Notes under the pieces: generated by a model
Told to the model about the DNA's origin: nothing
Seen by the model: only the letters and a program-made list of their open reading frames with translations
Database searches by the model: none
Source: Campylobacter sp. RM5004
GTDB taxonomy: Bacteria > Campylobacterota > Campylobacteria > Campylobacterales > Campylobacteraceae
Length of the DNA stretch: 64,000 nucleotides
Reading direction: 5' to 3'
Assembly (NCBI RefSeq): GCF_022369455.1
Contig: NZ_CP059599.1
Location: 524,409-588,408, forward strand
Shown: positions 27,959-36,887 of the stretch, in pieces
Numbering within the stretch: position 1 is the first letter of the stretch
How the letters are laid out: each line of letters opens with the position of its first letter
Position numbers and translations under genes: made by a program

Positions 27959-27998
27959 GGAATTTGAAATAGGATTTTCAATTTCCTATTTCAAATTC
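27959..27998. repeat. Interspersed repeat, inverted pair after aspA
   Basis: GAATTTGAAATAGGA (27960-27974) and TCCTATTTCAAATTC (27984-27998) form a perfect 15-bp stem with a 9-base loop. It begins 5 bp after the aspA stop codon on the minus strand and probably ends the aspA transcript. Confidence 0.8.
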
Positions 27999-28003
27999 TT
28001 TTT

Positions 28004-29404
28004 TTATTTTATCTCTCCCATATGAGGTTTTAGCATAAATTCAGGGCTTAAAATTTTATCTAATTTAGCTTTATCCATTAATTTACGCTCTAAAACTAAA
28101 TCATAAACTCTTGCACCAGTTTGTAATGCTTCTTTTGCAATACTTGCGCTATTTTCATAACCTATATAAGGATTAAGAGCAGTTACAATTCCTATGCTAT
28201 TCATCACAAAATCTTCGCATATTTGTTTATTTGCTGTTATACCATCTATACATTTATCAGCTAAAGTTTTCATAGCACGCTCAAGCATACAAATACTATT
28301 TAATAAACTATAAGCAGCAAGTGGTTCAAATACATTTAATTGCAATTGTCCGCCTTCGCAAGCTAAAGTAACGCTTACATCAGCTCCTATTACATAATAG
28401 CAAACTTGATTTACCACTTCAGGAATAACAGGATTTACCTTACCTGGCATAATTGATGAGCCTGGTTGCATTTTTGGTAAGTTAATTTCATTTAAGCCGC
28501 ATTTTGGACCACTTGAAAGTAATCTTAAGTCATTACAAACTTTACTAAGTTTTGTAGCAACTCTTTTTAAAACCCCACTAATTTGAACGAAAGCTCCTGT
28601 ATCTTGTGTAGCTTCTATTAAATCATCTGCTATTACGAAATTTGCACCTGTTATGTATTGAAGGTGTTTTGCAACGATTGGTGGATAATCAGGGTGAGAG
28701 TTAATTCCTGTTCCAATAGCTGTTGCACCTAAGTTGATTTCTAAAATAAGGCTTCTTGCTTCGCTTACTCTTTGTATATCTTCACCAAGCATTACAGCAA
28801 AGGTTTTAAATTCTCTTCCTAAAGTCATAGGAACAGCATCTTGAAGTTGAGTTCTTCCCATTTTAATAATATCTTTAAACTCAATTGCTTTTCTTTCATA
28901 AGCTGCTTTTAAATAACTCATAGCTTTCATTAAATCGCTTAAATAATCATATAAAGCAACTCTTAAAGATGTTGGATAAGCATCATTTGTGCTTTGAGAT
29001 AAATTCACATGATCATTTGGATGGCAATATTTATATTCGCCTTTTTTATGTCCTAATTTTTCTAAAGCTATATTTGCTATAACTTCGTTTGCGTTCATAT
29101 TTGTTGAAGTTCCTGCACCACCTTGAATCATATCAACTATAAATTGGTCTTGATATTTTCCTGCAATTAATTCATCACAAGCAAAACAAATAGCGTTTTT
29201 TACATCTTCATTAATTAAGCCTAATTCGTGGTTTGCTAGTGCCGCTGCTTTTTTTACTTTTGCAAATGAAACGATAAGTCTAGGAAAATCCTTTAGACGC
29301 TTTCCTGAAATATCAAAGTTTTGAACAGCTCTTAAAGTCTGCACTCCATAATAAATGTCATCAGCGATTTCTAATTCGCCTAAAAAATCGTGTTCTAATC
29401 TCAT
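28004..29404 (-). CDS. aspA: Aspartate ammonia-lyase
   Basis: A 466-residue aspartase that turns aspartate into fumarate and ammonia. The superfamily signature GSSIMPGKVNPV is near residue 320, and STNDAYPTSLR and the MIQGGAGTSTNMNANEV block match aspartase/fumarase. Aspartase is favoured over fumarase because of the N-terminal GELEIADDIYYGVQTLRA and full similarity to C. jejuni AspA as I recall it. It feeds fumarate respiration and aspartate catabolism. ATG follows AAAGGAGAT. Confidence 0.92.
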   Translation of the reverse strand: MRLEHDFLGELEIADDIYYGVQTLRAVQNFDISGKRLKDFPRLIVSFAKVKKAAALANHELGLINEDVKNAICFACDELIAGKYQDQFIVDMIQGGAGTSTNMNANEVIANIALEKLGHKKGEYKYCHPNDHVNLSQSTNDAYPTSLRVALYDYLSDLMKAMSYLKAAYERKAIEFKDIIKMGRTQLQDAVPMTLGREFKTFAVMLGEDIQRVSEARSLILEINLGATAIGTGINSHPDYPPIVAKHLQYITGANFVIADDLIEATQDTGAFVQISGVLKRVATKLSKVCNDLRLLSSGPKCGLNEINLPKMQPGSSIMPGKVNPVIPEVVNQVCYYVIGADVSVTLACEGGQLQLNVFEPLAAYSLLNSICMLERAMKTLADKCIDGITANKQICEDFVMNSIGIVTALNPYIGYENSASIAKEALQTGARVYDLVLERKLMDKAKLDKILSPEFMLKPHMGEIK

Positions 29405-29465
29405 TTAATCTCCTTTAAAAAATTTCGGTTAGGATAGCATTTTTTAATCAATAAAAAGGACAATT

Positions 29466-30185
29466 ATGTTTGAATGGATTTTTACAACTGAGGGTATATT
29501 ATCTTTTGTAACTTTAGTATTACTTGAGATAGTTTTAGGTATAGATAATATTATATTTCTTACAATTTTAGTAAGCAAATTGCCAAAACATTTACAAAAT
29601 CGTGGGCGTATTTTAGGGCTTGCTTTTGCTATGCTAACTCGTATTGCGCTTTTATTTAGTATCTTTTGGATTATTAAACTTACAAAGCCTTTATTTAGTA
29701 TTTTAGGTCAAGATTTTAGCGGTAGAGATATTGTATTAATCGGAGGTGGATTGTTTTTAATTGTAAAATCAATCAAAGAATTAATTTCAATGCATAAACA
29801 CGAAACTAGCAATCACGATAATTTCAAAGCTAGTGCAAATTTTTTCGTAGTTATTTTTGAAATTGCATTAATTGATATTGTATTTTCACTTGATAGCGTG
29901 ATTACTGCAGTTGGAATTGCTAATGAATTAAGCATTATGATTTTAGCTGTTATTATTGCTGTTATGTTTATGATGTTTGCTAGTAAGTGGATAGGCGATT
30001 TGGTTGAGAAATTTCAAGAATTAAAAACTCTTGCTTTAACTTTTTTAGTTTTAGTTGGCGGGGTTTTAATTGTAGAAGGTCTAAATATTCATGTAGAAAA
30101 AGCATATATTTATACAGCTTTAGCATTTAGTATAGTAAATACTACGCTAAATATCTTGCAAAAAAAGGGAAATAATGAAAAATAA
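29466..30185 (+). CDS. TerC-family integral membrane protein
   Basis: A 239-residue TerC-type membrane protein with about seven helices. Acidic residues in helices are in LEIVLGIDNIIFLTILV and VIFEIALIDIVFSLDSVITAVG, as expected for the family, which is linked to metal (Mn2+) export and tellurite resistance. A 61-bp gap separates it from the divergent aspA, and it overlaps the next gene by 11 bp. Confidence 0.85.
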   Translation: MFEWIFTTEGILSFVTLVLLEIVLGIDNIIFLTILVSKLPKHLQNRGRILGLAFAMLTRIALLFSIFWIIKLTKPLFSILGQDFSGRDIVLIGGGLFLIVKSIKELISMHKHETSNHDNFKASANFFVVIFEIALIDIVFSLDSVITAVGIANELSIMILAVIIAVMFMMFASKWIGDLVEKFQELKTLALTFLVLVGGVLIVEGLNIHVEKAYIYTALAFSIVNTTLNILQKKGNNEK

Positions 30186-31857
30186 TTTTACGGAATTTGT
30201 TTTAAGGCATTTTGGAGTATTTTTATATTTTACGCTAAGCAATATTTTTTGCTTAGCTTTGTTTTCTAAAATAAATATTAATCAAGACTTTATTTTAAGT
30301 ATTAAGTATGCAAAGCCTAGCAGTATTAGTGCAATATTTTTAACTTTATTAGCTTTTTTAATAGTATTTTTAATAAGTAAGAAATTTGCCTTAAATAAGC
30401 TTGGGGGGGGTATTTTAAAGCTTTTAATAATTTATAATCTTATAATTATTCTTATTCAGACTTTTTTAGTAATCAATTTTCACACTTTTATTAATCCAAG
30501 TTTTTTAGAAAGTTTATTTAACACTAATTTAAACGAAAGCATAGAATTTTTGATAATGTATTTTAATTCAAAAACTATTTTTGCTTTAATTTTTGTATTA
30601 GTATTTTCTTTCTTTATTTTAAAAATTAAAATTATTAAAAAAATTGGTAATAAATTTAATTTATTTTTTATTGTATTGATTTTATTTATTAACTTTGGAA
30701 ACGATTTAAGAAGAGCTTTAAAATATGATTTTGAAAGGTATTTTAATATTCCTTTTATTAAATTTCATAAAGAAGTTTTTGCAAATAATGAAATCTTAGT
30801 TGAGTCATTAAAAATGAGAAATTCTTATATGCAGATAGCAAATTCGCATTCAAAAACAAAAGCTTTAGAAAATATAAAAAATATAGTTTTAATAATAGGT
30901 GAGAGCTCAAGAAGAAGTGCTTATCAAGATTATGGACAATTGTTACACACAACACCTAATTTATTAAGTATTGAAAATAAAATAATTTATTCTGATGTAA
31001 TAGCTCCTTATTCATCTACAAATCCAGTTATGAGTGTGATGCTTAATTTTGCTAATTTAGATAATTTAAAAGAAAGAAAATTTTATGAAAATTTAGATAT
31101 TGTAAATCTTTTTAAATTAGCAAATTACAAAACTTTTTGGATTTCAAATCAAGATTATGTAAGCGAATGGGGTAATAACGCTGCAAGTATCGGAATAATG
31201 AGTGATTTTGCGTATTTTTCTAATCAATATATAAGCTCAAGCGAAACTTTAGCTTATGCAAAATATGATGAAGTTTTACTTCCTATTTTAAATGATTTAA
31301 AGTTAAGCGATAATAATTTTATTAGCATTCATCTTTTAGGAAATCATGGAAATTATAAAAAACGCTATCCTAAAACATTTTCAAAATTTAGCGAAAGTGA
31401 TATAAAAGAAAATATAAAAGATAAAAAAAGCATATCCGAATATTATAATTCTATACTTTATACTGATTATATTATTTATTCAATTTATGAAAGATTTAAA
31501 GATGATGATACTTTGATAATTTATTTAAGTGATCATGCAGAAAGTTTATATGATGATAAGACAAAATCATTATTAGGACATGGAGTAAGTGATAAAATAA
31601 TTGCTGATATTCCTTTTATAATTCTTTATTCAAATTCTTTTAAAACAAATCATAAAGAACTTTTAGATAAATTAATATTATCTAAAGATTTAGCATTTAT
31701 GAGTGATGATTTAATACACTTATTATGCGATATTGCAGGTATAAAAATAGCTGAGTTTGATGAAAGCAGAAGTCCTATAAATAAAAAATATAATAAATTT
31801 AGAATTAGGTTATTTGCTAACGAAATAAATTATGATAATTTTTTAAAACTTGATTAA
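30175..31857 (+). CDS. Sulfatase-family membrane transferase (EptA/CptA-like), phase-variable
   Basis: A 560-residue protein with about five N-terminal helices and a periplasmic sulfatase-like domain. The nucleophile motif reads IIGESSRRSAY (Ser244 where EptC-type enzymes have Thr), followed by metal motifs HLLGNHGNY and IYLSDHAES and a late GHGVSD. Relatives move phosphoethanolamine onto lipid A, core sugars or flagella. Eight Gs at 30403-30410 encode Gly77-79 at a helix edge; the present length is in frame (ON), and a change of one or two bases would truncate the protein. It differs from the eptC copy at 60420. Confidence 0.8.
   Translation: MKNNFTEFVLRHFGVFLYFTLSNIFCLALFSKININQDFILSIKYAKPSSISAIFLTLLAFLIVFLISKKFALNKLGGGILKLLIIYNLIIILIQTFLVINFHTFINPSFLESLFNTNLNESIEFLIMYFNSKTIFALIFVLVFSFFILKIKIIKKIGNKFNLFFIVLILFINFGNDLRRALKYDFERYFNIPFIKFHKEVFANNEILVESLKMRNSYMQIANSHSKTKALENIKNIVLIIGESSRRSAYQDYGQLLHTTPNLLSIENKIIYSDVIAPYSSTNPVMSVMLNFANLDNLKERKFYENLDIVNLFKLANYKTFWISNQDYVSEWGNNAASIGIMSDFAYFSNQYISSSETLAYAKYDEVLLPILNDLKLSDNNFISIHLLGNHGNYKKRYPKTFSKFSESDIKENIKDKKSISEYYNSILYTDYIIYSIYERFKDDDTLIIYLSDHAESLYDDKTKSLLGHGVSDKIIADIPFIILYSNSFKTNHKELLDKLILSKDLAFMSDDLIHLLCDIAGIKIAEFDESRSPINKKYNKFRIRLFANEINYDNFLKLD
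30403..30410 (+). repeat. Coding G8 contingency tract
   Basis: Eight consecutive Gs inside the sulfatase-family gene, at codons 77-79. Campylobacter poly-G tracts of this length are known to change length at high frequency. Confidence 0.75.
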
Positions 31858-31907
31858 CTTAAGCTAGATAATATTAAATAATAAAAATTATTAATTAGGA
31901 GAATTTT

Positions 31908-32840
31908 ATGTTAGATTTAGCAATTATAGGTGGAGGTCCAGCAGGTCTTAGTGCAGGGCTTTATGCTACTCGTGGTGGGCTTAAAAATGTAGTAATGTAT
32001 GAAAAATTTATGCCAGGCGGACAAATTACAAGCTCAAGTGAAATGGAGAATTATCCAGGGGTTGCTACCGTAATGGATGGAATTAGCTTTATGATGCCTT
32101 GGACTGAGCAAAGCACTAGATTTGGTCTTAAAATTGAGCAAAAAGAAGTAACTAGAGTTGAAAAAAATGGCGAAAATTTTAAAATTATTTTTAGCGATAA
32201 TTCAAGCGAAGATGCAAAAGCTGTTATAGTTTGCACAGGTGCAGCACCTAAAAAAGCAGGATTTAAAGGTGAAAATGAATTTTTTGGTCGTGGAGTAAGC
32301 ACATGTGCAACTTGCGATGGTGCGTTTTATAGAAAAAAAGAAGTAGCTGTTTTAGGTGGTGGCGATACAGCACTTGAAGAAGCACTTTATTTAGCAAATC
32401 TATGCTCTAAAGTATATTTAATCCATAGAAGAGAAGGCTTTCGTGCAGCTCCATCAACCGTTGAAAGAGCTAAGAAAAATGAAAAAATTGAGTTTATTTT
32501 AAACGCTAAAGTAGAAGAAGTTGTAGGCGATAACGCTGGTGTTACAGGTGTAAAAATCGTATTTAATGATGGAAGTAAAAAAGATTTAGCAGTTCCTGGA
32601 ATATTTACATTCGTTGGACTTGATGTAAGAAATGAAGTATTAAAACAAACCGATGGCTCATATTTATGTGAAATGGTAGGAGATGCTGTAAAGGTTGATT
32701 TAAGAATGAGAACAAGTGTTGAAGGGCTTTTTGCTGCTGGTGATTTAAGAGTTGATGCACCAAGACAAGTTGTGTGTGCTGCAGCTGATGGAGCAAACGC
32801 TGCATTAAGCGTAATTTCATACTTAGAGAGCAAACATTGA
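31908..32840 (+). CDS. trxB: Thioredoxin reductase
   Basis: A 310-residue flavoprotein that uses NADPH to reduce thioredoxin. FAD motif [17 protein letters not shown] is at the N-terminus. The redox pair C133-A-T-C136 is in [10 protein letters not shown], followed by the NADPH motif [11 protein letters not shown] and the C-terminal FAD motif [13 protein letters not shown] precedes the ATG. An upstream TAGATAAT near 31865 may be its -10 box. Confidence 0.96.
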   Translation: MLDLAIIGGGPAGLSAGLYATRGGLKNVVMYEKFMPGGQITSSSEMENYPGVATVMDGISFMMPWTEQSTRFGLKIEQKEVTRVEKNGENFKIIFSDNSSEDAKAVIVCTGAAPKKAGFKGENEFFGRGVSTCATCDGAFYRKKEVAVLGGGDTALEEALYLANLCSKVYLIHRREGFRAAPSTVERAKKNEKIEFILNAKVEEVVGDNAGVTGVKIVFNDGSKKDLAVPGIFTFVGLDVRNEVLKQTDGSYLCEMVGDAVKVDLRMRTSVEGLFAAGDLRVDAPRQVVCAAADGANAALSVISYLESKH

Positions 32841-33070
32841 TTACTAAAATTAAATTAGCATTAGTAAATAATGATTTTGATGAATTTAGCAATTTAGCTA
32901 GCGAGCTTGAAGAAAAGATTTCAAGTGGCTGGCTAAATACCCTAAATCAAGATGAATTAGTAGAATTAAGAGCCTTATATGTTCAAGTAATTGAAGCTTT
33001 GCTTATATTAAAGCACAAAGACTTAGAAAGATTAAAAAAGCTTAAAAACTCTTTACATTACATACAATAG
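32837..33070 (+). CDS. Small hypothetical protein with TTG start overlapping trxB
   Basis: A 77-residue frame starting with TTG that overlaps the trxB stop by four bases; no in-frame ATG exists near the start. The product is acidic to neutral, leucine-rich and likely all helical ([11 protein letters not shown]..., [16 protein letters not shown]). Gene-end overlap and full-length helical character favour a real gene, but the start is weak. No family recognised. Its TAG stop is part of the interspersed repeat that follows. Confidence 0.5.
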   Translation: MITKIKLALVNNDFDEFSNLASELEEKISSGWLNTLNQDELVELRALYVQVIEALLILKHKDLERLKKLKNSLHYIQ

Positions 33071-33098
33071 GAATTTTTAAATTCCTATTTCAAATTCC
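33067..33098. repeat. Interspersed repeat with hairpin after the small gene
   Basis: ATAGGAATTT (33067-33076) pairs with AAATTCCTAT (33079-33088), and the sequence runs on to complete AATTCCTATTTCAAATTC. The stop codon TAG of the preceding ORF lies inside the element. Confidence 0.75.
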
Positions 33099-33111
33099 AC
33101 TGAGGATTTTT

Positions 33112-33705
33112 ATGAGATATATTATATTTTTTATACTTTTAAATAAATTTCTCTTAGCTGATGATATTTTGGCAAAAAATCAAGAATTACAAAATCTTAA
33201 AATAGCTTGCAAAAATAACGATGCAAAAGCTTGCTATGAGCTAGGATTAAAGTATTTTGATGGTAAAATGTATTTAGAAAAATCATGCGAATTAGCCTAT
33301 GCAAAAGCTTGTAATAAGCTTGCTGATATTTATATTTTAGATATAAATAAAAGTAGGTTTTATAATAAATTATCTTGTGAATACGGCAATGATTTTGATT
33401 GCGTGGCTTCATTTGATGATGAAGTGATAGATTACGAAAGACTTGCAAGATATTGTAAAGACGGCAAAAAATACACCTGCGATTATCTTAGAAAACAAAG
33501 CATAAAGCACAAAAATTTAAAATATTTTGTAAAAACAAATGAAAAATATGAAAAGCTTTATAATCTTTGTTTAGATGATAATTCTAAGGCTTGTTTTACA
33601 CTGGCTTTAAATATAGATGATTTAAAGATTTTTGCAGATGATTTATATAAAAAGGCGTGTTTGCTAGAAGAGAATTTTTGTATATTTAAAAAGGTTGAAA
33701 AATGA
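33112..33705 (+). CDS. Secreted cysteine-rich Sel1-like protein (1 of 3)
   Basis: A 197-residue protein with a signal peptide (MRYIIFFILLNKFLLA, cleavage before DD) and Sel1/HCP-like helix pairs carrying cysteines: ACKNNDAKACYELGLKYFDG, then KSCELAYAKACNKLADIY. The later repeats are degenerate, with irregular Cys spacing. Helicobacter cysteine-rich proteins of this type are disulfide-stabilised and secreted. Cotranscribed with the next two genes through 4-bp overlaps. Function unknown. Confidence 0.75.
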   Translation: MRYIIFFILLNKFLLADDILAKNQELQNLKIACKNNDAKACYELGLKYFDGKMYLEKSCELAYAKACNKLADIYILDINKSRFYNKLSCEYGNDFDCVASFDDEVIDYERLARYCKDGKKYTCDYLRKQSIKHKNLKYFVKTNEKYEKLYNLCLDDNSKACFTLALNIDDLKIFADDLYKKACLLEENFCIFKKVEK

Positions 33706-34658
33706 AAAAATTATTAATATTTTTAGTGTTTTTTAGCTTAAATGCTAATGAAATATGTCAAGAGCTTTACTCAAAATACCTTAATGAATACGAGTTTTTA
33801 GCTAAATTTAGCGATGTATGTGCTGGGGTAAATGAGATATATTTATCGCTTAGCGAAGATGAGGCTAATAAGCTAAATGAATTGTATTTAAATGCTTGCA
33901 AGGAGAAAAAACATAAGTATTGCAAGTATATAAAAACGCTTTATGAAAACTCTCAGTTAAAAGATAAAAGCCTTTATTACAAGGCATTAGAGCTAGATTG
34001 CTTAGATAGATATGGCTGCTTTGATATTTTGCACGCTATGAAAAACGAAAGCGATAAAGATAAAAAATATTTTTATAATTTTTTAGAGCAAAAATGCAAA
34101 AATGAATATCATAAAAACGATGATTTTTGCTATGTTTTCGTGCAGTATAAATATAGATTAGATGATGATTTGATGTGTGAAAAAAATCCTAGCTTATGCT
34201 TAGAATTAGCCCTAAAAGAGAAAAATGAAGCTAAAAAATATAAATATTTAGATTATGCTTGTATGAACAAAATTAGCCTTGCTTGTAAATATTTAGCAAA
34301 ACTTAGCAGTGATAAAAAAGATTATAAAGCTATGAAAAAATACGACAAACTAGCTAAAGATTATGATAAACCACAAGATGAAGAATGCTCTATAAATAAT
34401 CTAAAAGCTTGTAAGGATTATATGTTGGCTAATGATATTAGTAAGGAATTTTATCTTAAATATTCGCCAGTTTATGAAAATCTGTGTTTTAATGATAATA
34501 TAAATTTTTGCAAAGACGCTTGTATGCTTGAATATAAAAGCAATAATTACGAAAAAGTAAAAAAGCTAATTGATTTTACTTGCAAACACGATGAGAATTT
34601 ATGCAAGGAATTATCAAAAACTTATTTAATGCCAATTTATGAAAAGGAATTGTTATGA
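33702..34658 (+). CDS. Secreted cysteine-rich Sel1-like protein (2 of 3)
   Basis: A 318-residue protein with a signal peptide (MKKLLIFLVFFSLNA). Cysteine-bearing helical units such as YLDYACMNKISLACKYLAK and LIDFTCKHDENLCKEL recall HCP/Sel1 repeats, but spacing is irregular and several units lack the consensus Gly-Leu-Gly. It starts in an ATGA overlap with the gene before it and ends in an ATGA overlap with the gene after. Likely periplasmic or exported; role unknown. Confidence 0.7.
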   Translation: MKKLLIFLVFFSLNANEICQELYSKYLNEYEFLAKFSDVCAGVNEIYLSLSEDEANKLNELYLNACKEKKHKYCKYIKTLYENSQLKDKSLYYKALELDCLDRYGCFDILHAMKNESDKDKKYFYNFLEQKCKNEYHKNDDFCYVFVQYKYRLDDDLMCEKNPSLCLELALKEKNEAKKYKYLDYACMNKISLACKYLAKLSSDKKDYKAMKKYDKLAKDYDKPQDEECSINNLKACKDYMLANDISKEFYLKYSPVYENLCFNDNINFCKDACMLEYKSNNYEKVKKLIDFTCKHDENLCKELSKTYLMPIYEKELL

Positions 34659-35530
34659 AAAAGCTTTTATCGATTGTTTTCTTGTTGGTTTTTGTCTATG
34701 CAAATAGCGATTATGAGTGCAAAAGTGGTGATTTGATATCGTGTTTAGATGAGATTTCAAAAGCACCTAGTAAGATAGATTTTTGTCTAAACACAAATGA
34801 TTATAATTACAAAAAAGCTTGTGCAAATAATTTTACAATGATTACTAAAAATGAAGATGATAATAAAGTTGAAAAACTAAAAGATAAATTATGTGATGAT
34901 TATCCTAATGTTTGCTTTGAATATGTGATGAATTATAGAAATATAGCAAGAGGAACTATGAAAAAAAATCTCGAAAAAGCCTGCGAGCTTGATTTTATAA
35001 AGGCTTGTATTTTTGTGGCAAATAATTTTAGGGATAATTTAAAGTATATTAAAAAAGCTTGCGATGCGGGCGATTATGAATCTTGCGTAGAGTATGAATA
35101 TAAAAAGCTTAAAGCAGGTGAGTTAAAAGCAGCTGAAGAAGAATGTCTAAAGACAAATAATTGCCAAAAAGCCATAGATAAAGGCAGCGAAAATGAGCAG
35201 ATTTTAACCAAACTTTGTGATGAAAAGAACGCAAATGCGTGTTTAAAATATGCAGATTTAAACGCCGATAAATATAATGGAAAATATAAAATTTATAACC
35301 TAAAAGCTTGTGAAATTGATAGTGATATTTGTATGCAAAAGGCTAAAATGGTAGAGCAGTTTTTACACTTTGATTTTGATGGTAGTTTAGAAGATATGAA
35401 AGATTATTATAAAATCGCTTGTAAAAATGGCCTAGATCAAGCTTGTGAAGAGCTTAATAGAGTAAATTCTTTAAATAAAGATGATTATAAATTTAACGGC
35501 AAGGTAAAGACAATTAGAATTGAGTTTTAG
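34655..35530 (+). CDS. Secreted cysteine-rich Sel1-like protein (3 of 3)
   Basis: A 291-residue protein with a signal peptide (MKKLLSIVFLLVFVYA). Paired-cysteine units include NLEKACELDFIKACIFVANN, YIKKACDAGDYESCVEYEY and KIACKNGLDQACEEL, closer to the HCP consensus than in the second gene. It is last in the operon. Its TAG stop directly abuts an inverted copy of the interspersed repeat. Confidence 0.7.
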   Translation: MKKLLSIVFLLVFVYANSDYECKSGDLISCLDEISKAPSKIDFCLNTNDYNYKKACANNFTMITKNEDDNKVEKLKDKLCDDYPNVCFEYVMNYRNIARGTMKKNLEKACELDFIKACIFVANNFRDNLKYIKKACDAGDYESCVEYEYKKLKAGELKAAEEECLKTNNCQKAIDKGSENEQILTKLCDEKNANACLKYADLNADKYNGKYKIYNLKACEIDSDICMQKAKMVEQFLHFDFDGSLEDMKDYYKIACKNGLDQACEELNRVNSLNKDDYKFNGKVKTIRIEF

Positions 35531-35569
35531 GAATTTAAAATAGGAATGTCAAATTCCTGTTTTAAATTC
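35531..35569. repeat. Interspersed repeat, inverted pair with compensatory changes
   Basis: Left arm GAATTTAAAATAGGAAT (35531-35547) and right arm ending CTGTTTTAAATTC (to 35569) pair along their length with one G-U. Compared with the consensus, G in the left arm is A and the matching C in the right arm is T, so the pair is preserved. It follows the third Sel1-like gene. Confidence 0.8.
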
Positions 35570-35615
35570 TTTATTAGGGCTTATCTTTGTATAATTAGCT
35601 AAAAAAGGAGTTTTT

Positions 35616-36179
35616 ATGGAAGTAATTTATGTAGTTTTAGCTTTAGTTGTTTTGATTTTAGTTTTAGGAATTAGCACATACAATTCATTAATTTCTAAAA
35701 GAAATGATGTAAGAAGTATTTATTCAAGTGTTGAGGTTTTGCTAAATCAAAGATATGATTTAATCCCTAATTTAGTAGCGTCTTTAAAAGAATATTTAAA
35801 ACACGAAAGCCAAACCTTAGAAAACATTACAAAACTTAGAGAAAACGCATTAAATATAAATGATAAAGCTTTAAAATTTAATATAAACAATGAATTAAGC
35901 CAAGCTTTAAAAAGTCTTAATGTAAAAGTAGAAAATTATCCTGAGCTTAAAGCTAGTGAGAATTTTTTAAATCTTCAAAACGCTTTAAGAGAATGTGAAG
36001 AGCAAATTAGTGCAGCTAGAAGAGCTTATAATTCTTCTGTAAATGCTTATAATAGCGCTTGTGAGAGTTTTCCAACGATAATAATTGCTAATATGTTTAA
36101 TTTTAAAAAGGCTGAGTTTTACGAAGCAAGCGAGCAAGCTAAAATTAATCCAAATGTAAAAGATTTATTTAATGATTAA
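35616..36179 (+). CDS. lemA: LemA family protein
   Basis: A 187-residue LemA: one N-terminal membrane helix, then YNSLISKRNDVRSIYSSVEVLLNQRYDLIPNLVASLKEYL (only partly quoted here as the key block; residues about 24-63) and a helical C-terminal half with AARRAYNSSVNAYN. LemA proteins are membrane-anchored helical bundles of unclear role. AAAAAAGGAG precedes the ATG. It overlaps the next gene by 8 bp. Confidence 0.88.
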   Translation: MEVIYVVLALVVLILVLGISTYNSLISKRNDVRSIYSSVEVLLNQRYDLIPNLVASLKEYLKHESQTLENITKLRENALNINDKALKFNINNELSQALKSLNVKVENYPELKASENFLNLQNALRECEEQISAARRAYNSSVNAYNSACESFPTIIIANMFNFKKAEFYEASEQAKINPNVKDLFND

Positions 36180-36885
36180 AATCATTAGCTTATTTTTCAT
36201 AGCTTTAATAGGCTATGAATTTTATAAGTTTTTAAATGATTTTAATGAAATTAGCATTTTAATATATTTGTTTATAGCGTGGTTTTTGGTAATTTTATTT
36301 GTTTTAGGTTTTAATTTTTATGTTTATGTAATACCATTTTTTTATAAAAATTTTAAAATAATTCATAATAAAGATTTATATAAAAACTCCTTGATTAAGC
36401 CTTTAAAAGCTAAGATTTTTTATTCTTATCAAAATAATGATATTGATATTTTAGGACTTTGCTTTTATGAGTTTAAAGATTTAGAACCTTTTTATAATTT
36501 TTCTTATCTTGATGTTTTGTTTTTTGGTGTTTATGTAAGAGTTAATAGAAAAATAAAGCATAATTTTAGAATATTTGCAAGCAAAAGGCTTATGTCTTTA
36601 TATCAAGATGAGTGGGTGTTTTTTGAAAAATCATTTGCTAGTGATAATATAGAATTTAATAAGAAATTTAGCGTATATTCAAATGATTTGATAAATGATT
36701 TTAAGTTTTTTACCCCTAAAAAATTAGCAAATATTGTAAAAGCTGCAAGTAATATTAATAAAAAATTTAGCATAATTTATAGTAAAGATTATTTTGAGAT
36801 TTATATCCATAATTTTTTCTTTACATCAAATATTAAAAAAGAATATGTTAGTTTATTAAAAATAATACAAGAATTTAGCGAGTAA
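36172..36885 (+). CDS. DUF3137-like membrane protein, paralogue A
   Basis: 237 residues. Two N-terminal membrane helices (about 2-20 and 28-55) are followed by a soluble domain. The segment FNKKFSVYSNDLINDFKFFTPKKLANIV, late in the protein, fits DUF3137, which is often encoded beside lemA. The next gene encodes a paralogue with the same tail pattern. Function unknown. Confidence 0.65.
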   Translation: MIKIISLFFIALIGYEFYKFLNDFNEISILIYLFIAWFLVILFVLGFNFYVYVIPFFYKNFKIIHNKDLYKNSLIKPLKAKIFYSYQNNDIDILGLCFYEFKDLEPFYNFSYLDVLFFGVYVRVNRKIKHNFRIFASKRLMSLYQDEWVFFEKSFASDNIEFNKKFSVYSNDLINDFKFFTPKKLANIVKAASNINKKFSIIYSKDYFEIYIHNFFFTSNIKKEYVSLLKIIQEFSE

Positions 36886-36887
36886 AA

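Noticed and set aside
32387-32833. Long antisense ORFs opposite trxB and similar genes
   Set aside because: They are shadows of strongly supported genes, with no ribosome sites or recognisable domains.
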